From DATDEW01 sp046590205 (GTDB lineage: Bacteria; Bacteroidota; Ignavibacteria; Palsa-1295), in assembly GCA_046590205.1 (NCBI GenBank), contig JBKJTT010000018.1, positions 1 through 64,000 on the forward strand: a stretch of DNA of 64,000 nucleotides, written 5' to 3'. Below the pieces are notes generated by a model, which worked only from the letters and a program-made list of their open reading frames with translations, made no database searches and was not told where the DNA came from. The translations under genes were made by a program, and so were the position numbers. Below are positions 43,435 through 53,332 of this stretch, piece after piece (position 1 is the stretch's first letter; each line of letters opens with the position of its first letter).

Positions 43435-44379
43435 CTAATTCTCTTCTTCCTGCTCAAGCTCGGCATCAGGACCTAAAAGAATGGTATGGAATCGGTCGAA
43501 TGCTGACTTCGCCGGTTGGTCGTTCTTTTCCTCGAAGTATATCGTCAGGTTACGCAGCATACGCAGGAGGATATTGCGCGGACTTGACGGCATGATAAAT
43601 GACTCGTAGTACGGTACGCCCGATGTATAGAGAAAACGCCTAATATCTTCGCGGCGAAGGATGATGCCGTTATTAAAGACATCAACAAAAAGCGGTTCGG
43701 TGCGGACACCATCATAACGAACAAGGAAATGTCCCGGCGTACTTGCACCGGAGAACGGCAGACCAAGGCGCTTTGCCGCAACAAGAAGATAGATCGTCGC
43801 AAGTGAGATAGGAATGCCAAGCCGACGGTCAATGACCTGATTGATGTAGCTGTTATCGGCTTCAAAGAAATACTGATGGTTGCCTTTGAACTTCTTCTCC
43901 TTAAAGAAGAACTCGTTGGTGGCGAGCAAAATATCAACGGGCGAGTGAATACCTGCGATGCGGTCATGCAGCATTCCGGCAAGCGCATCAAGTTCGGCGC
44001 GGTAATGCTCTTCATCGAGGCAGGGGTAGCCGTAACGGGCTATCAGGAATGCGCCGTCTTCGAGTCCGCCGCGTGAACCTTCGTCAAGACGCAGACGCAA
44101 TGCTTCAAACTCTTTTGCTAATCCTTCTTCGTTAAGGTCGCGGATAATGCCTGTGGCGCGGCGAATGGCAAGCCCGTCACCTGTTGAACCGAGAAAATTC
44201 GTCAGCGGCTCAATGACGAAATTCCCCTTCGCACGCAAACGTGCTTCAACGACATTCGCAACGCGAGAGTCGGGGTCGTCAAGTAAGGAAATAAGCGAGC
44301 GCAGTTCGTTGTCCGCCATACCCGCGATGAGAGCATCTGAATTCATATCGCTTCGCGGCAGCCGTTCCGACCGCCGCAT
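43435..44379 (-). CDS. SirB1/transglutaminase-like family protein
   Basis: A 314-residue protein. An N-terminal helical-repeat part (LISLLDDPDSRVANVVEARLRAKG, HEAT-like) precedes the SirB1-type transglutaminase-like domain: NEFFFKEKKFKGNHQYFFEADNSYINQVIDRRLGIPISLATIYLLVAAKRLGLPFSGASTPGHFLVRYDG. The cysteine usual in active transglutaminases is replaced in this region (position of LATIYL), as in much of the SirB1 family, so it is probably non-catalytic. Start ATG 44379 or 44346. Confidence 0.8.
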   Translation of the reverse strand: MRRSERLPRSDMNSDALIAGMADNELRSLISLLDDPDSRVANVVEARLRAKGNFVIEPLTNFLGSTGDGLAIRRATGIIRDLNEEGLAKEFEALRLRLDEGSRGGLEDGAFLIARYGYPCLDEEHYRAELDALAGMLHDRIAGIHSPVDILLATNEFFFKEKKFKGNHQYFFEADNSYINQVIDRRLGIPISLATIYLLVAAKRLGLPFSGASTPGHFLVRYDGVRTEPLFVDVFNNGIILRREDIRRFLYTSGVPYYESFIMPSSPRNILLRMLRNLTIYFEEKNDQPAKSAFDRFHTILLGPDAELEQEEEN

Positions 44380-44421
44380 AGTGCAACGCGAGTGGAAATA
44401 CTTTTATTCCCCTCGGGGTCT

Positions 44422-45390
44422 TTATCTGGATTCTGAACGCATGAAACTCTCTTCGCCTTCGTCGAGGCGTTCGAGTTCTGTCTTGAGGAATTCGAATGCT
44501 TCCTGTGGGGAATCGGAGAAGTGGATGAGATCCATGTCCTCTTTATCAATGACGCCGAGTTCGGAGAACATATCCCAGTTGATAAGTTTTTTCCAGAATG
44601 CAGTGCCATAGACCACGATGGGCATCTTCTTCTTTATTTTGCCTGTCTGGATAAGGGTCAGTACTTCGAACAATTCATCGATCGTACCAAAACCACCGGG
44701 GAAAATAACAAGTGCTTTACCAAGATACGAAAACCAGAACTTACGCATGAAGAAGTAATGGAATTCAAAGTTCAGCTCATCGGAGATGTAGCTGTTTGGC
44801 ATTTGTTCATACGGCAGAGAGATATTAAAACCGATAGAACGTCCGCCGGCAAGCATGGCGCCTTTGTTGGCTGCTTCCATAATTCCAGGACCTCCTCCGG
44901 AGCAGATGACGTAGCGTTGTTTGTAATCATGAGTCTTCACGGCTTCAGCGCTGACAAAGGGAATACGCTCGGCGGTCTGTGAATTCTTTTTTCCGCGCTT
45001 TTCATGATCGCGGGCAGCAACATGGACAGACCACTCGGTCAAGAGCCGCGCAAGCTCGACAGCGTCTTCGTAGTAGTCAGAAAGCATGAGCCGGGTATCA
45101 GCAAGTTTATGCGATTCTGCAAGCTGTTTCAAGATAAGCTCACTGCCCGAACCGCTGCGCTCGATTACTTCTTCGCTGTGAGTGACTTGCATCTTCTTTG
45201 CATTTGCCTCTTCGCGGCTATAGATTCGGGCAGAGCCGAAGAAGACGATGGTATCCTTCACTCGCTCCCTTTGGAGCCGAGCACGAGGCTCCATGTACTC
45301 CGACATGAGCCGAAGTATCCTCGCTTCAGGACTCTTTAAGAACTCTTCATTGAAATATGCTTTATCGGCTCTGTTTTTTACTGCTGACAT
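44422..45390 (-). CDS. LOG-family (Rossmann-fold nucleotide-binding) protein, long form
   Basis: A 322-residue protein with the LOG/TIGR00730 signatures CSGGGPGIMEAANKGAMLAGG and FPGGFGTIDELFEVLTLIQTGKI. Small LOG proteins release cytokinin-like bases from nucleotide monophosphates; long forms are less well defined. The N-terminal ~120 residues, including VFFGSARIYSREEA, contain a helical insertion between the first strand and the nucleotide motif. It is transcribed toward the SirB1-like gene and probably with it. Confidence 0.85.
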   Translation of the reverse strand: MSAVKNRADKAYFNEEFLKSPEARILRLMSEYMEPRARLQRERVKDTIVFFGSARIYSREEANAKKMQVTHSEEVIERSGSGSELILKQLAESHKLADTRLMLSDYYEDAVELARLLTEWSVHVAARDHEKRGKKNSQTAERIPFVSAEAVKTHDYKQRYVICSGGGPGIMEAANKGAMLAGGRSIGFNISLPYEQMPNSYISDELNFEFHYFFMRKFWFSYLGKALVIFPGGFGTIDELFEVLTLIQTGKIKKKMPIVVYGTAFWKKLINWDMFSELGVIDKEDMDLIHFSDSPQEAFEFLKTELERLDEGEESFMRSESR

Positions 45391-45472
45391 ATAGTTGTTC
45401 TTTCTCTATATAACAAAGAAGCGATTTCCAGAATAATTCAGCATAAATGAATCTGATTCACCTTAACCCACA

Positions 45473-45497
45473 AAAAAAGGGGCAAAATGCCCCTTTT
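45473..45497 (-). terminator. Terminator of rpoZ
   Basis: A 9-base perfect stem (45475-45483 with 45489-45497) with a 5-base loop is followed by seven T in the minus direction, 22 bases past the rpoZ stop. Confidence 0.9.
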
Positions 45498-45519
45498 CAA
45501 AGTCTGTTATTGCAACGGA

Positions 45520-45822
45520 TTACTCCGGTGCCTTATCACGCATACGGAAGGTAAGTTCGTCATTCATGAACTCACGGAGGGCTTCGGCGGTGGGTTTGCC
45601 GCGCTTTTCAAGCTCGAGCGAGATACGCATTTGATCGAAATTCGTCGTCTCGAATTCATCATCATCCTCTTCCATCGGAACAAGGGTTGACTTGCGGGAC
45701 TCGAATTCCTGCATAATATCCTGATTTATCTGGCGGGCACGTTTGGCTGTTATAGCTATTGCCTGATAAAGGGTCTCGCCCTTTTCTACCATCAGCTCGA
45801 TATCCGTCGGTTGAATTGCCAT
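45520..45822 (-). CDS. rpoZ: RNA polymerase omega subunit
   Basis: A 100-residue omega/Rpb6 family protein. The conserved helix is TLYQAIAITAKRARQINQDI, the region that wraps the beta' subunit, followed by an acidic linker and KRGKPTAEALREFMNDEL, as in Bacteroidota and Chlorobiota omega proteins. Single gene with a strong terminator. Confidence 0.85.
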   Translation of the reverse strand: MAIQPTDIELMVEKGETLYQAIAITAKRARQINQDIMQEFESRKSTLVPMEEDDDEFETTNFDQMRISLELEKRGKPTAEALREFMNDELTFRMRDKAPE

Positions 45823-45899
45823 TGTTGATTTTTGATTAGCGAGTTATAAACAAAATAGCTGAAATAGAGTTTCATTACCTCATTTGTCCGAATAATCGT

Positions 45900-45907
45900 T
45901 ATATTTG
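45900..45907 (+). promoter_or_regulatory. Putative -7 element of the glcD-like gene
   Basis: TATATTTG matches TAnnTTTG; it ends 10 bases before the ATG at 45918. A TTTG at 45883-45886 lies only 13 bases upstream, shorter than the usual spacing. Confidence 0.4.
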
Positions 45908-45917
45908 CTTACTTCTG

Positions 45918-47327
45918 ATGACGACAGCACAAACATTTTCTCATATTCTGCCCCCTGAACGGATACTTTCATCTGTTCCTGATAGGCTCGTCTATAATGC
46001 AGATGGTGTGACGCTGGAGAAGTTTACTCCTTCGCAAGTGCTCCTTCCTATTTCTACAAAAGAAGTATCACTGATAGTAACTCATTGTAAAGAAAATGGT
46101 ATCTCATACGTGACTCGCGGTGCAGGTACTGGACTATCAGGCGGGGCATTAGCATGTAACGATGCAATAATGATCGTCACTTCAAAACTAACCATAATTA
46201 ATGAGATCAATCAAGCAGAGGGATGGGCAATAGTTGAAACTGGTGTTGTCAATGCGAAGCTCTCGAAAGAATCATCGAAGTACGGATTTCATTTTGCACC
46301 TGATCCTTCAAGCGGTAATGCCTCGACCATCGGCGGCAACATTGCAGAGAATGCCGGCGGACCGCACTGCTTAAAGTATGGAGCTACAGCAGAACATGTT
46401 CTTGGCATTGAAGTAGTACTTACAGATGGCTCTGTCGTTTGGCTTGATAGTAGTGATAGTACTGCACCACTTCTATCCCTATTCATGGGAAGTGAAGGTA
46501 CTCTTGGTATAATTACAAAAGCTAAGGTAAAGCTTACCCCAATTGCAGAAGCCGTTACAACTCAGCTTGTTGACTTCCCATCAGTTCGAGACGCATCGCA
46601 ATGTGTTAGTTCTATCATTGCAGGAGGTATCATTCCTGCTGCGATGGAAATGATAGATGCGGAAGTACTCGATGCACTCGAGGAAGCATTCAAGCTCGGT
46701 TTCCCGACTGATGCAGGGGCGCTGCTTCTGATAGAAGTTGACGGAAGAAAAGCATCTCTTCAGAGAATTACCGACAGTATCATTTCAATAGCGAAGACAC
46801 ATTATGCCCGCTCTGTAAGAACTGCGAAAGATGATGCCGAACGAATGTAGCTATGGCAGGCACGCAAAAAAGCATTCGGCGCACTAGGGAGAGTAAGCCC
46901 AAGCTATTATACGCAAGACGGTGTGATACCGCGATACGCATTACCCGAAGTACTTGAAGAAATATCACGCATCGGAAAGAAGTACGAGCTTCGCATTGCA
47001 AATATCTTTCATGCAGGCGATGGCAACCTTCATCCCGCGATTCTTTATGATGAAAAAAGTAAAGACAGCATCCATAGATGTCTTGAAGCAAGCAAGGAGA
47101 TATTACAACTGTGCATCAGGTATAACGGCTCAATAACCGGTGAACATGGTGTAGGTATTGAGAAAAAGGAAGCACTTGGATGGATGTTTTCAGATGCTGA
47201 CTTGGAAATGATGAAGCGAGTAAGAGATGTATTCAACCCACTTGGGTCGCTTAACCCCGGGAAATTCCTCCCGACAGATCACCCTTGCATGGAAACAGGG
47301 GTTAAGCATCGGCAGGTAGCTGTATAG
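45918..47327 (+). pseudogene. glcD: FAD-linked oxidase, GlcD-like, interrupted by an in-frame TAG
   Basis: A 470-codon frame of the glycolate oxidase subunit GlcD/lactate dehydrogenase family with one TAG at 46848-46850. The first part has the FAD-binding motifs TRGAGTGLSGGA, DPSSGNASTIGGNIAENAGGPHCLKYG and GSEGTLGI; after the stop the same frame continues as LWQARKKAFGALGR, IPRYALPEVLEEI, IFHAGDGNLHP and ITGEHGVGIEKK. The stop falls within the AER-x-LW segment, where an ordinary residue is expected, so one base substitution explains it. It may be a recent pseudogene or a sequencing error; two separate products are less likely. Confidence 0.85.
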
Positions 47328-47412
47328 AAAAATGCCCTCATCTGTTTGAACTCCCTTCGCTCCATTTATGTAGTTAGATACGTTGAATAAAAAAGACCTA
47401 TTGCTTTTTCAG

Positions 47413-48435
47413 ATGAAACGGTCATATAAATATATAATTGCTCTGGTTATCGGCTTTTTGTCGATAAATTCTGTTTTTGGAAAAACAGACAATACATCGG
47501 GTAGAACACATGTCTATGAGTTCTTGGCATTATCTACTAATCCACGCTCTGCGGCACTAGGTAATTCTTTTGTGGCAATGAAGAACGACCCGAATACGCT
47601 CTTCAGTAATCCGGCAGCACTTATGTCAATCGAAAAAAGGGACTCTCTCCAAGACGGTCTCCCACTTTCATTTGGAATGACAAGGCATGTACTCGACATT
47701 AATGAAGGGTATGTAAGTTTTGCTGGGAAGATACCTGATGTAGAAACAGGCGCATTTGGTGTAGGTGTGCAATATATGAGTTATGGTACATTCCCAGGTT
47801 ATGATGCAGTCGGTCAACCAACAGGAGACTTTACAGCCGGTGACTTTGCATTAACATTTGGGTATGCCGGCACTATCCCGGATAGAACTATTAACTATGG
47901 TGTTGCCATAAAATATATTTCATCAACTCTTGTATCAGGTGGCTCTACAGAAAATTTTAGTTCGAGTGGTATCGCTGCTGATCTTGGTGTGTATTATGAA
48001 AACGAGCCATTGCAAATGACCTTTGGTCTATCTGCTTTAAATATCGGTACACAGCTCTCAACGTACGCAGGTATTCAAGAAGCACTTCCATTTAATCTTC
48101 AATTTGGTGTATCCAAAAAACTTGAACGACTTCCTCTTACGCTTCATCTTGCTTTTAGAAATATTACTCGTGACCTCGAAGGACGTAGTTTCTTTTATGC
48201 CCTCAATGACTTTTCTCTCGGTGGCGAGTTTAACCTAAGCAGAGTAATGCGTCTGCGCTTTGGGTATGAGAACCAAAAACGCCGCGAACTCAAGACACCG
48301 GAAGGTGTAGGGCTTGCAGGATTTTCCTTCGGTTTTGGCTTTGCATTCACAAAGCTGAACTTCGATTATTCTATTAGTGCAATGGGTCCTGCCTTTAGTG
48401 ATCTGCATCGCTTCGGGGCAGCTTACTACTTCTAA
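47413..48435 (+). CDS. PorQ/PorV-like outer membrane protein (type IX secretion)
   Basis: A 340-residue outer-membrane beta-barrel protein with a signal peptide (to about NSVFG). YEFLALSTNPRSAALGNSFVAMKNDPNTLFSNPAAL is the N-terminal signature of the PorV/PorQ (UPF0164-like) family, which serve the attachment or shuttling of T9SS cargo. The C-terminal strand ends in AAYYF with an aromatic residue as for barrels. Next to it lie two T9SS cargo genes. I cannot separate PorQ from PorV or from non-T9SS relatives by eye. Confidence 0.72.
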   Translation: MKRSYKYIIALVIGFLSINSVFGKTDNTSGRTHVYEFLALSTNPRSAALGNSFVAMKNDPNTLFSNPAALMSIEKRDSLQDGLPLSFGMTRHVLDINEGYVSFAGKIPDVETGAFGVGVQYMSYGTFPGYDAVGQPTGDFTAGDFALTFGYAGTIPDRTINYGVAIKYISSTLVSGGSTENFSSSGIAADLGVYYENEPLQMTFGLSALNIGTQLSTYAGIQEALPFNLQFGVSKKLERLPLTLHLAFRNITRDLEGRSFFYALNDFSLGGEFNLSRVMRLRFGYENQKRRELKTPEGVGLAGFSFGFGFAFTKLNFDYSISAMGPAFSDLHRFGAAYYF

Positions 48436-48441
48436 GCAAAA

Positions 48442-51400
48442 CTATCGAATCATTACTTTCTCACGAGAAGTATTTCCGCCTTCATCTAAAATGGTCAGGA
48501 GGTATACTCCTTCTGCAAGACCTTTAACGTTAATGTCGTAGCCTTTTAGCGACAATCCCGAATTGCTATGGATTACTCTTCCTGAAATATCACTAAGTGT
48601 GACCTCATGAATCATTTCGATACTTTGGATATGCAATATATCAGAAGCAGGGCTTGGATAGACATGAATCTCTGTAATCGTTGAGCCAATCGATGAAGCT
48701 TCCGCAGTGCCAAGCATCGTTAAAGACCCATCAAGGTCTTGCTCCCAAAGTCTATACCACGTCTTTGAAGCCGAAGCATTATTATCAAGTGATGTGTATC
48801 TTGAGCCTTGTAATGAGTTCTTTGCGGCAACTGATGTTATCTGCTGCCAATTTCCATCTGCTAATCTCTCAAGAGTAAAGTGAGAAACATTCTCTTCCTT
48901 TGCTGTCTCAAAATTCAGCGCAACATTGCCATCTCCTGTTCGATTTGCTCGGAAGCTTAGCAATTCAACCGGAAGATACGTTGCAGAGCCTGCAAAGACA
49001 AGACGCATCATCGGCAGAAGCGGTCCGCCACTTGCACCATTAAGTACTGTTCTATTCGTATCGTAATACTTTACACCCGCAGATGTAGAGAACTTCCGAA
49101 GCAATGAATCATAGAGCGGTTTATATTCAGAGGTAGAAGGAGTACTTAATGATTTTGATAGAAAGACTAAACCACGAGAAGCATCACCGCCAATTGCAAA
49201 ACCTTGTGTAAGAGAACATTGAACACTATATCGAGTACCGCGAATAAGTTTTACAGGAGTAGCAAACGTTGATCGTTGGAAGCCACGCTCAAGAACATTA
49301 TACGAGATATTCTTTTGGTTAACGATACCATTAGCAGAATCACGAATCGTTATTGTCCAGTTCGATGTGCCATTCGCAGTTAAATGGAAGAACTCAATGC
49401 CGCGAAGCGAGTCTGTTGTCAGAGGTGTGAATTGATAGTTAAATGCTGTCTCTGACGAGGTCATCGTCCCAGCGGTATCTGGTGAGCCATCATCAAGAGC
49501 ATAGACATCGTCTATAGATAGAGTTATATAGAGCACATTCGTATCATTTGCTTTGTAATAGTCTGAGAATGTTTGCTCGATGGTTGTTTTGCATGTGAAA
49601 ACGCCACCTTGTGAACCTTCTATTATCCACTCCGGCATTGTAACTTGGACATCAGTGCGTGCAGCAGGCGCAGGAAGTGATTTCATCCGGTGATAGACCT
49701 CTCTATTAAGCTGATCGCGGATGACAAGCCTCAATTGATACACACCCTGTGTTACTTGTAAACCATTGCTTGCAACTGTTACCTTCGGTTCAAGTGATCG
49801 GACATTGCGGGGGATGTGAGTGTAATTCTCAGCACCAAGTTCAACCCTTGTAACCTCAAGATCGGTCTCGTTTTTATTCCCAAATGTCGGAGCAATGATC
49901 TGTAGCCCATCTACGACGAACTCATCCGCATCATCGAACGGAGAGCCAAAGTCTGCACCATCATTCTTCGCATCAAGACGAAAACGAAATCGCGAATGGT
50001 TGTGGATGTATGTCGAGGGAATTTGAATACGCACTTTTTCTGAAACAAGGTCAATACCACCATATATCTTGGCAATTATCTTCCAACTTAATTCAGATGG
50101 ATTATAGGTCGATGCTGAAGAAGCTATCGCTTCAACAACAAGACTGTCACCGCTAATAATAGTATTCGCAGAATTTACGACTTTACTTTCCGGTCCGATG
50201 AGCAAGCGATTACGAATCCCGGCTTTAATACTATCATTCTTAGCTGCTCTTTGTAAACTAAAAATAAGATGCGGATTACTTCTACCGGCAAGGTCAATGG
50301 GTGCAGTAGTGAGTGAATCTCCGGCTGAACTACTTAGGTAAAATGCATTAGCCGCATCGCGTCTATCGAGTATGACCGCACCGCTTGAGACAGGTGCGAC
50401 TTGGTCGTAGAAAACATCGCCTCCTGATGTTACACGACTTGCCCCGTAAACATGATAATTACATCTATCGAGAGTTTTGTAATCATCAACGAACGGGAAT
50501 GAGAGAGGTGTAAGCCGGACAAATTCACGAACAGATACATTATCATGTCCCCAAACATCACTGTTATTTGTGGCTGTCGAGATTGTGATAGTTAGTCTAT
50601 ATTGCCCGCAGGGAAAATTTAGCAGCGTCGGTCCATTATGAGAACGAGTCCCTTGTTGAACATTCGTGATACTGTCATTTCGAATATAGACTTGCGCTCC
50701 GGTGACTGTATTCGTTACAAGATATGATACTAAGACTGTACGAGTCGTATCAGATAGATTTTCAATTGTAAATGATGGTGTAAGTGAAGTACTTGTAAGT
50801 TCGTAATGATTCTGTGACGGATTGTCAATCGTAACTACACGGACTGTATTCTTGGGTACCTGCATAAACTTTACGGCAAGTCCATCATGAAGCGATTTCT
50901 CATACTGACTTCCGGCAAACGAACGAGCATGATATGCTCCTCGATCAAGATACATTGATGCATAACCAGTGGTTGAATCCTGGATGCCTATAGTTACACT
51001 ACGTTCAAAGATGCGTTCTGCAGAGTCACCATCTATATTCCCATCGAATGAACGGTAGTGAAATGTGATAGATGAATCTGGTCGTGCATATACTATCTGG
51101 AATGTAGCTCTGATCCTTCCGTTGGTGCCTTTGATCCCCATGTTATAAAAACTTACATAGCATGTATCGCTTACGCTACGGTAGTATATTTTTGAAGTAT
51201 CGCTCCGTAACTCAAGGTCTGCCCACAATGGAAAGTTAGCTGCAAAAAGTGATACCGGGAGGGTAATGTTTTTAGCCCCGCTAAAAAGACGAAACACTGT
51301 ATCTATTGGTGTAGAGGGGGAAATAGAATCATGACTTGCAAATCCATTCACATGTACGTATCTTGGCGGTAATGTTATCTGCCTGCCGTAATAATTCATC

Positions 51401-51654
51401 GAAAAAGTCGTACCGCTTGGGAAGATACGGACGTAGCCGCTATCGGGATTGCCAAATCCGGTCACACGTGTCCAAGACCCAAATGTAGTATCAAGGAAAC
51501 GGTATGTTGGTTTTTGTGGGTGGTTGTCGTCGGAATCAATGGTGTAATACTGTATCGAGGATGCTAAGTAAGACAACGGGTTTCCTCGACGGGCAAATCC
51601 GTTTGTAAATAAGCATAGTAATGCTAAGACACTAATAGAAACAATTCTCTTCAT
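48442..51654 (-). CDS. Large secreted protein with type IX sorting domain
   Basis: A 1070-residue protein with a signal peptide (to about residue 21) and a Por/T9SS sorting domain at the end (HVYPSPASDILHIQSI ... GVYLLTILDEGGNTSREKVMIR). Between them only beta-rich modules are visible; LPVELLSFRANRTGDGNVALNFETAKEENVSHFTLER at about 905-945 is the linker module commonly found before the sorting domain. No catalytic motif recognised. Its 3' end faces the PorQ/V-like gene six bases away. Confidence 0.7.
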   Translation of the reverse strand: MKRIVSISVLALLCLFTNGFARRGNPLSYLASSIQYYTIDSDDNHPQKPTYRFLDTTFGSWTRVTGFGNPDSGYVRIFPSGTTFSMNYYGRQITLPPRYVHVNGFASHDSISPSTPIDTVFRLFSGAKNITLPVSLFAANFPLWADLELRSDTSKIYYRSVSDTCYVSFYNMGIKGTNGRIRATFQIVYARPDSSITFHYRSFDGNIDGDSAERIFERSVTIGIQDSTTGYASMYLDRGAYHARSFAGSQYEKSLHDGLAVKFMQVPKNTVRVVTIDNPSQNHYELTSTSLTPSFTIENLSDTTRTVLVSYLVTNTVTGAQVYIRNDSITNVQQGTRSHNGPTLLNFPCGQYRLTITISTATNNSDVWGHDNVSVREFVRLTPLSFPFVDDYKTLDRCNYHVYGASRVTSGGDVFYDQVAPVSSGAVILDRRDAANAFYLSSSAGDSLTTAPIDLAGRSNPHLIFSLQRAAKNDSIKAGIRNRLLIGPESKVVNSANTIISGDSLVVEAIASSASTYNPSELSWKIIAKIYGGIDLVSEKVRIQIPSTYIHNHSRFRFRLDAKNDGADFGSPFDDADEFVVDGLQIIAPTFGNKNETDLEVTRVELGAENYTHIPRNVRSLEPKVTVASNGLQVTQGVYQLRLVIRDQLNREVYHRMKSLPAPAARTDVQVTMPEWIIEGSQGGVFTCKTTIEQTFSDYYKANDTNVLYITLSIDDVYALDDGSPDTAGTMTSSETAFNYQFTPLTTDSLRGIEFFHLTANGTSNWTITIRDSANGIVNQKNISYNVLERGFQRSTFATPVKLIRGTRYSVQCSLTQGFAIGGDASRGLVFLSKSLSTPSTSEYKPLYDSLLRKFSTSAGVKYYDTNRTVLNGASGGPLLPMMRLVFAGSATYLPVELLSFRANRTGDGNVALNFETAKEENVSHFTLERLADGNWQQITSVAAKNSLQGSRYTSLDNNASASKTWYRLWEQDLDGSLTMLGTAEASSIGSTITEIHVYPSPASDILHIQSIEMIHEVTLSDISGRVIHSNSGLSLKGYDINVKGLAEGVYLLTILDEGGNTSREKVMIR

Positions 51655-51708
51655 TCAGACTCCTTCATTACGTCTATAAACACATCTCAATGTGGCATTT
51701 AAATACTC

Positions 51709-53283
51709 TTATCTGACAATAAGAAATGGCGTAAACCGTTCGCCTTCTGTCGTCTGCATAGTGAGCACATATCTGCCTGAAATCAGCTTTGATACATCAA
51801 GCTCTAACTCATCATACAACCCATTCTGTGTAAGTCTCTCAACACCGAGCACGTCCGTGATCTTAACTTCCGTTATGAAATTACCACTTGGTGCTTTAAT
51901 AGTAACAAATCGTGATGCAGGGTTTGGATATACCTCAAAGCCACCAAGATTTGTACCTTTAGGTACGTTGACAATAAACTTACCAACTCCAAACGGCAAA
52001 AATGTATAGGCATCAGCCATATCAAATCCCGAGACAACAGCAAAGACAGGCACAGGCGAAGTTATCTTATGCACCCCTACCTCAACTGGTAGCTGAACTG
52101 CAGACATTTGCGATTGTAGAATATCATTCGGTGTACGTAACGATGTTATGCTGTTACCATCAAGTAGTACTTCAGCACCTCTATCTCTCGGATAGACGAT
52201 CGTCACATAGTTAGCAAGGTCACTTGACCCTGTAGAGAGTTTTGGCGAATACCAGACCATCGTGTCTTGCCAGTCAGAACGAGGTAAAATAGTAACAAGT
52301 GACGGATCGCTATTTGCATACACATCACTACCTACCGTTGCAAGATAGCATTGTGCCTTTTGTGAGACACTGAATACTTCCGGTGCAGTAATCGACATCT
52401 CAAGCCAGCCCGTCGATGTTTCTTTGAGTACTCCGCGTCCTGTAAGCACCGTAAAATTCATACTATCGCTTACAAAGATGACTCTGCCCGGATGGTCTGT
52501 GTTCGAGAGAGGAGAGATAAAGAACCCTTCATCAACATGACTCTTCGGGAGCAAATGATCGAGCATCTCATTACATGCCTGTTGTCTGAGCGGTACATAG
52601 CCACAGGTAACATTTGTTATGACACTTACCCGAGCAGATGCTTTGATCGTAGTACCTGAAAAGCCACGCTCACCTGAAGCTGTTTTTGAATCTGCTTTCA
52701 CTATAACTGATTCACCTGTACCTAACAAAAATGTACGTGTCACACCAGCTTCACCGCCCAAAGGTGCAATATTTGGTGTTATGTTTACCACCGTTTCAGG
52801 ACCGGTTGCTGTTACCACAAATTGCGTATAGTTATTTTCATTCACATCATTAAATATCCCCCATGAAGAGACTATATACTCTTTGCCGAGTTGGCTATCA
52901 GGATAAATTTGGGTTGCATCACCTGCAAAGGGCATGAACCGATGAACGACGAGTGATATGGGCTGTGTAGTAGTAACAATGATATACTTGTTGACTATTG
53001 TATATGATTCATCTGTAATAGTTATCGATGACGGAAGAGCAACAGATGTAACCTTATAGGGCTCAAAGCTAAAATCAATTACTTGCCCTGGTAAAATCGC
53101 TTTCCCACTGCCTTTATAGGCGCTCATGATGCGAAGAGTTATCGTCGGCGTTTCACCGGGGGAAATTCGTTCAGGTCCTTCTGGTAGAGCAAACACAAAG
53201 CGTGTCCCCGCACCGTTAAGCTGTGCGGAAGCTGGTGCTGCTAAAGCAAGCACAAGGAGGATGAATAACAGTATATGCTTCAT
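51709..53283 (-). CDS. Secreted IgGFc-binding-like domain protein with type IX sorting domain
   Basis: A 524-residue exported protein. Signal peptide to about SAQ (residue 21). Residues ~120-400 follow the IgGFc_binding pattern: YIVSSWGIFNDVNENNYTQFVVTATGPETVVNI, FLLGTGESVIVKA, FSGTTIKASARVSVITNV and LPKSHVDEGFFISPL. The tail (FEVYPNPASRFVTIKAPSG to PFLIVR) is a T9SS sorting domain. ATG 53283 is chosen because it begins the signal peptide; the frame runs open to 53358 within the neighbour gene. Surface-adhesive role is a guess from the family name. Confidence 0.72.
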   Translation of the reverse strand: MKHILLFILLVLALAAPASAQLNGAGTRFVFALPEGPERISPGETPTITLRIMSAYKGSGKAILPGQVIDFSFEPYKVTSVALPSSITITDESYTIVNKYIIVTTTQPISLVVHRFMPFAGDATQIYPDSQLGKEYIVSSWGIFNDVNENNYTQFVVTATGPETVVNITPNIAPLGGEAGVTRTFLLGTGESVIVKADSKTASGERGFSGTTIKASARVSVITNVTCGYVPLRQQACNEMLDHLLPKSHVDEGFFISPLSNTDHPGRVIFVSDSMNFTVLTGRGVLKETSTGWLEMSITAPEVFSVSQKAQCYLATVGSDVYANSDPSLVTILPRSDWQDTMVWYSPKLSTGSSDLANYVTIVYPRDRGAEVLLDGNSITSLRTPNDILQSQMSAVQLPVEVGVHKITSPVPVFAVVSGFDMADAYTFLPFGVGKFIVNVPKGTNLGGFEVYPNPASRFVTIKAPSGNFITEVKITDVLGVERLTQNGLYDELELDVSKLISGRYVLTMQTTEGERFTPFLIVR

Positions 53284-53332
53284 AGGATTCACCCTATAAA
53301 AAGGCACGTATCGGGCAGATAGTTCACTCGTT

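Noticed and set aside
46848..46850. TAG recoded as an amino acid (pyrrolysine-like)
   Set aside because: Other genes in the window end in TAG, there is no pyl gene, and the position is not conserved as a special residue.
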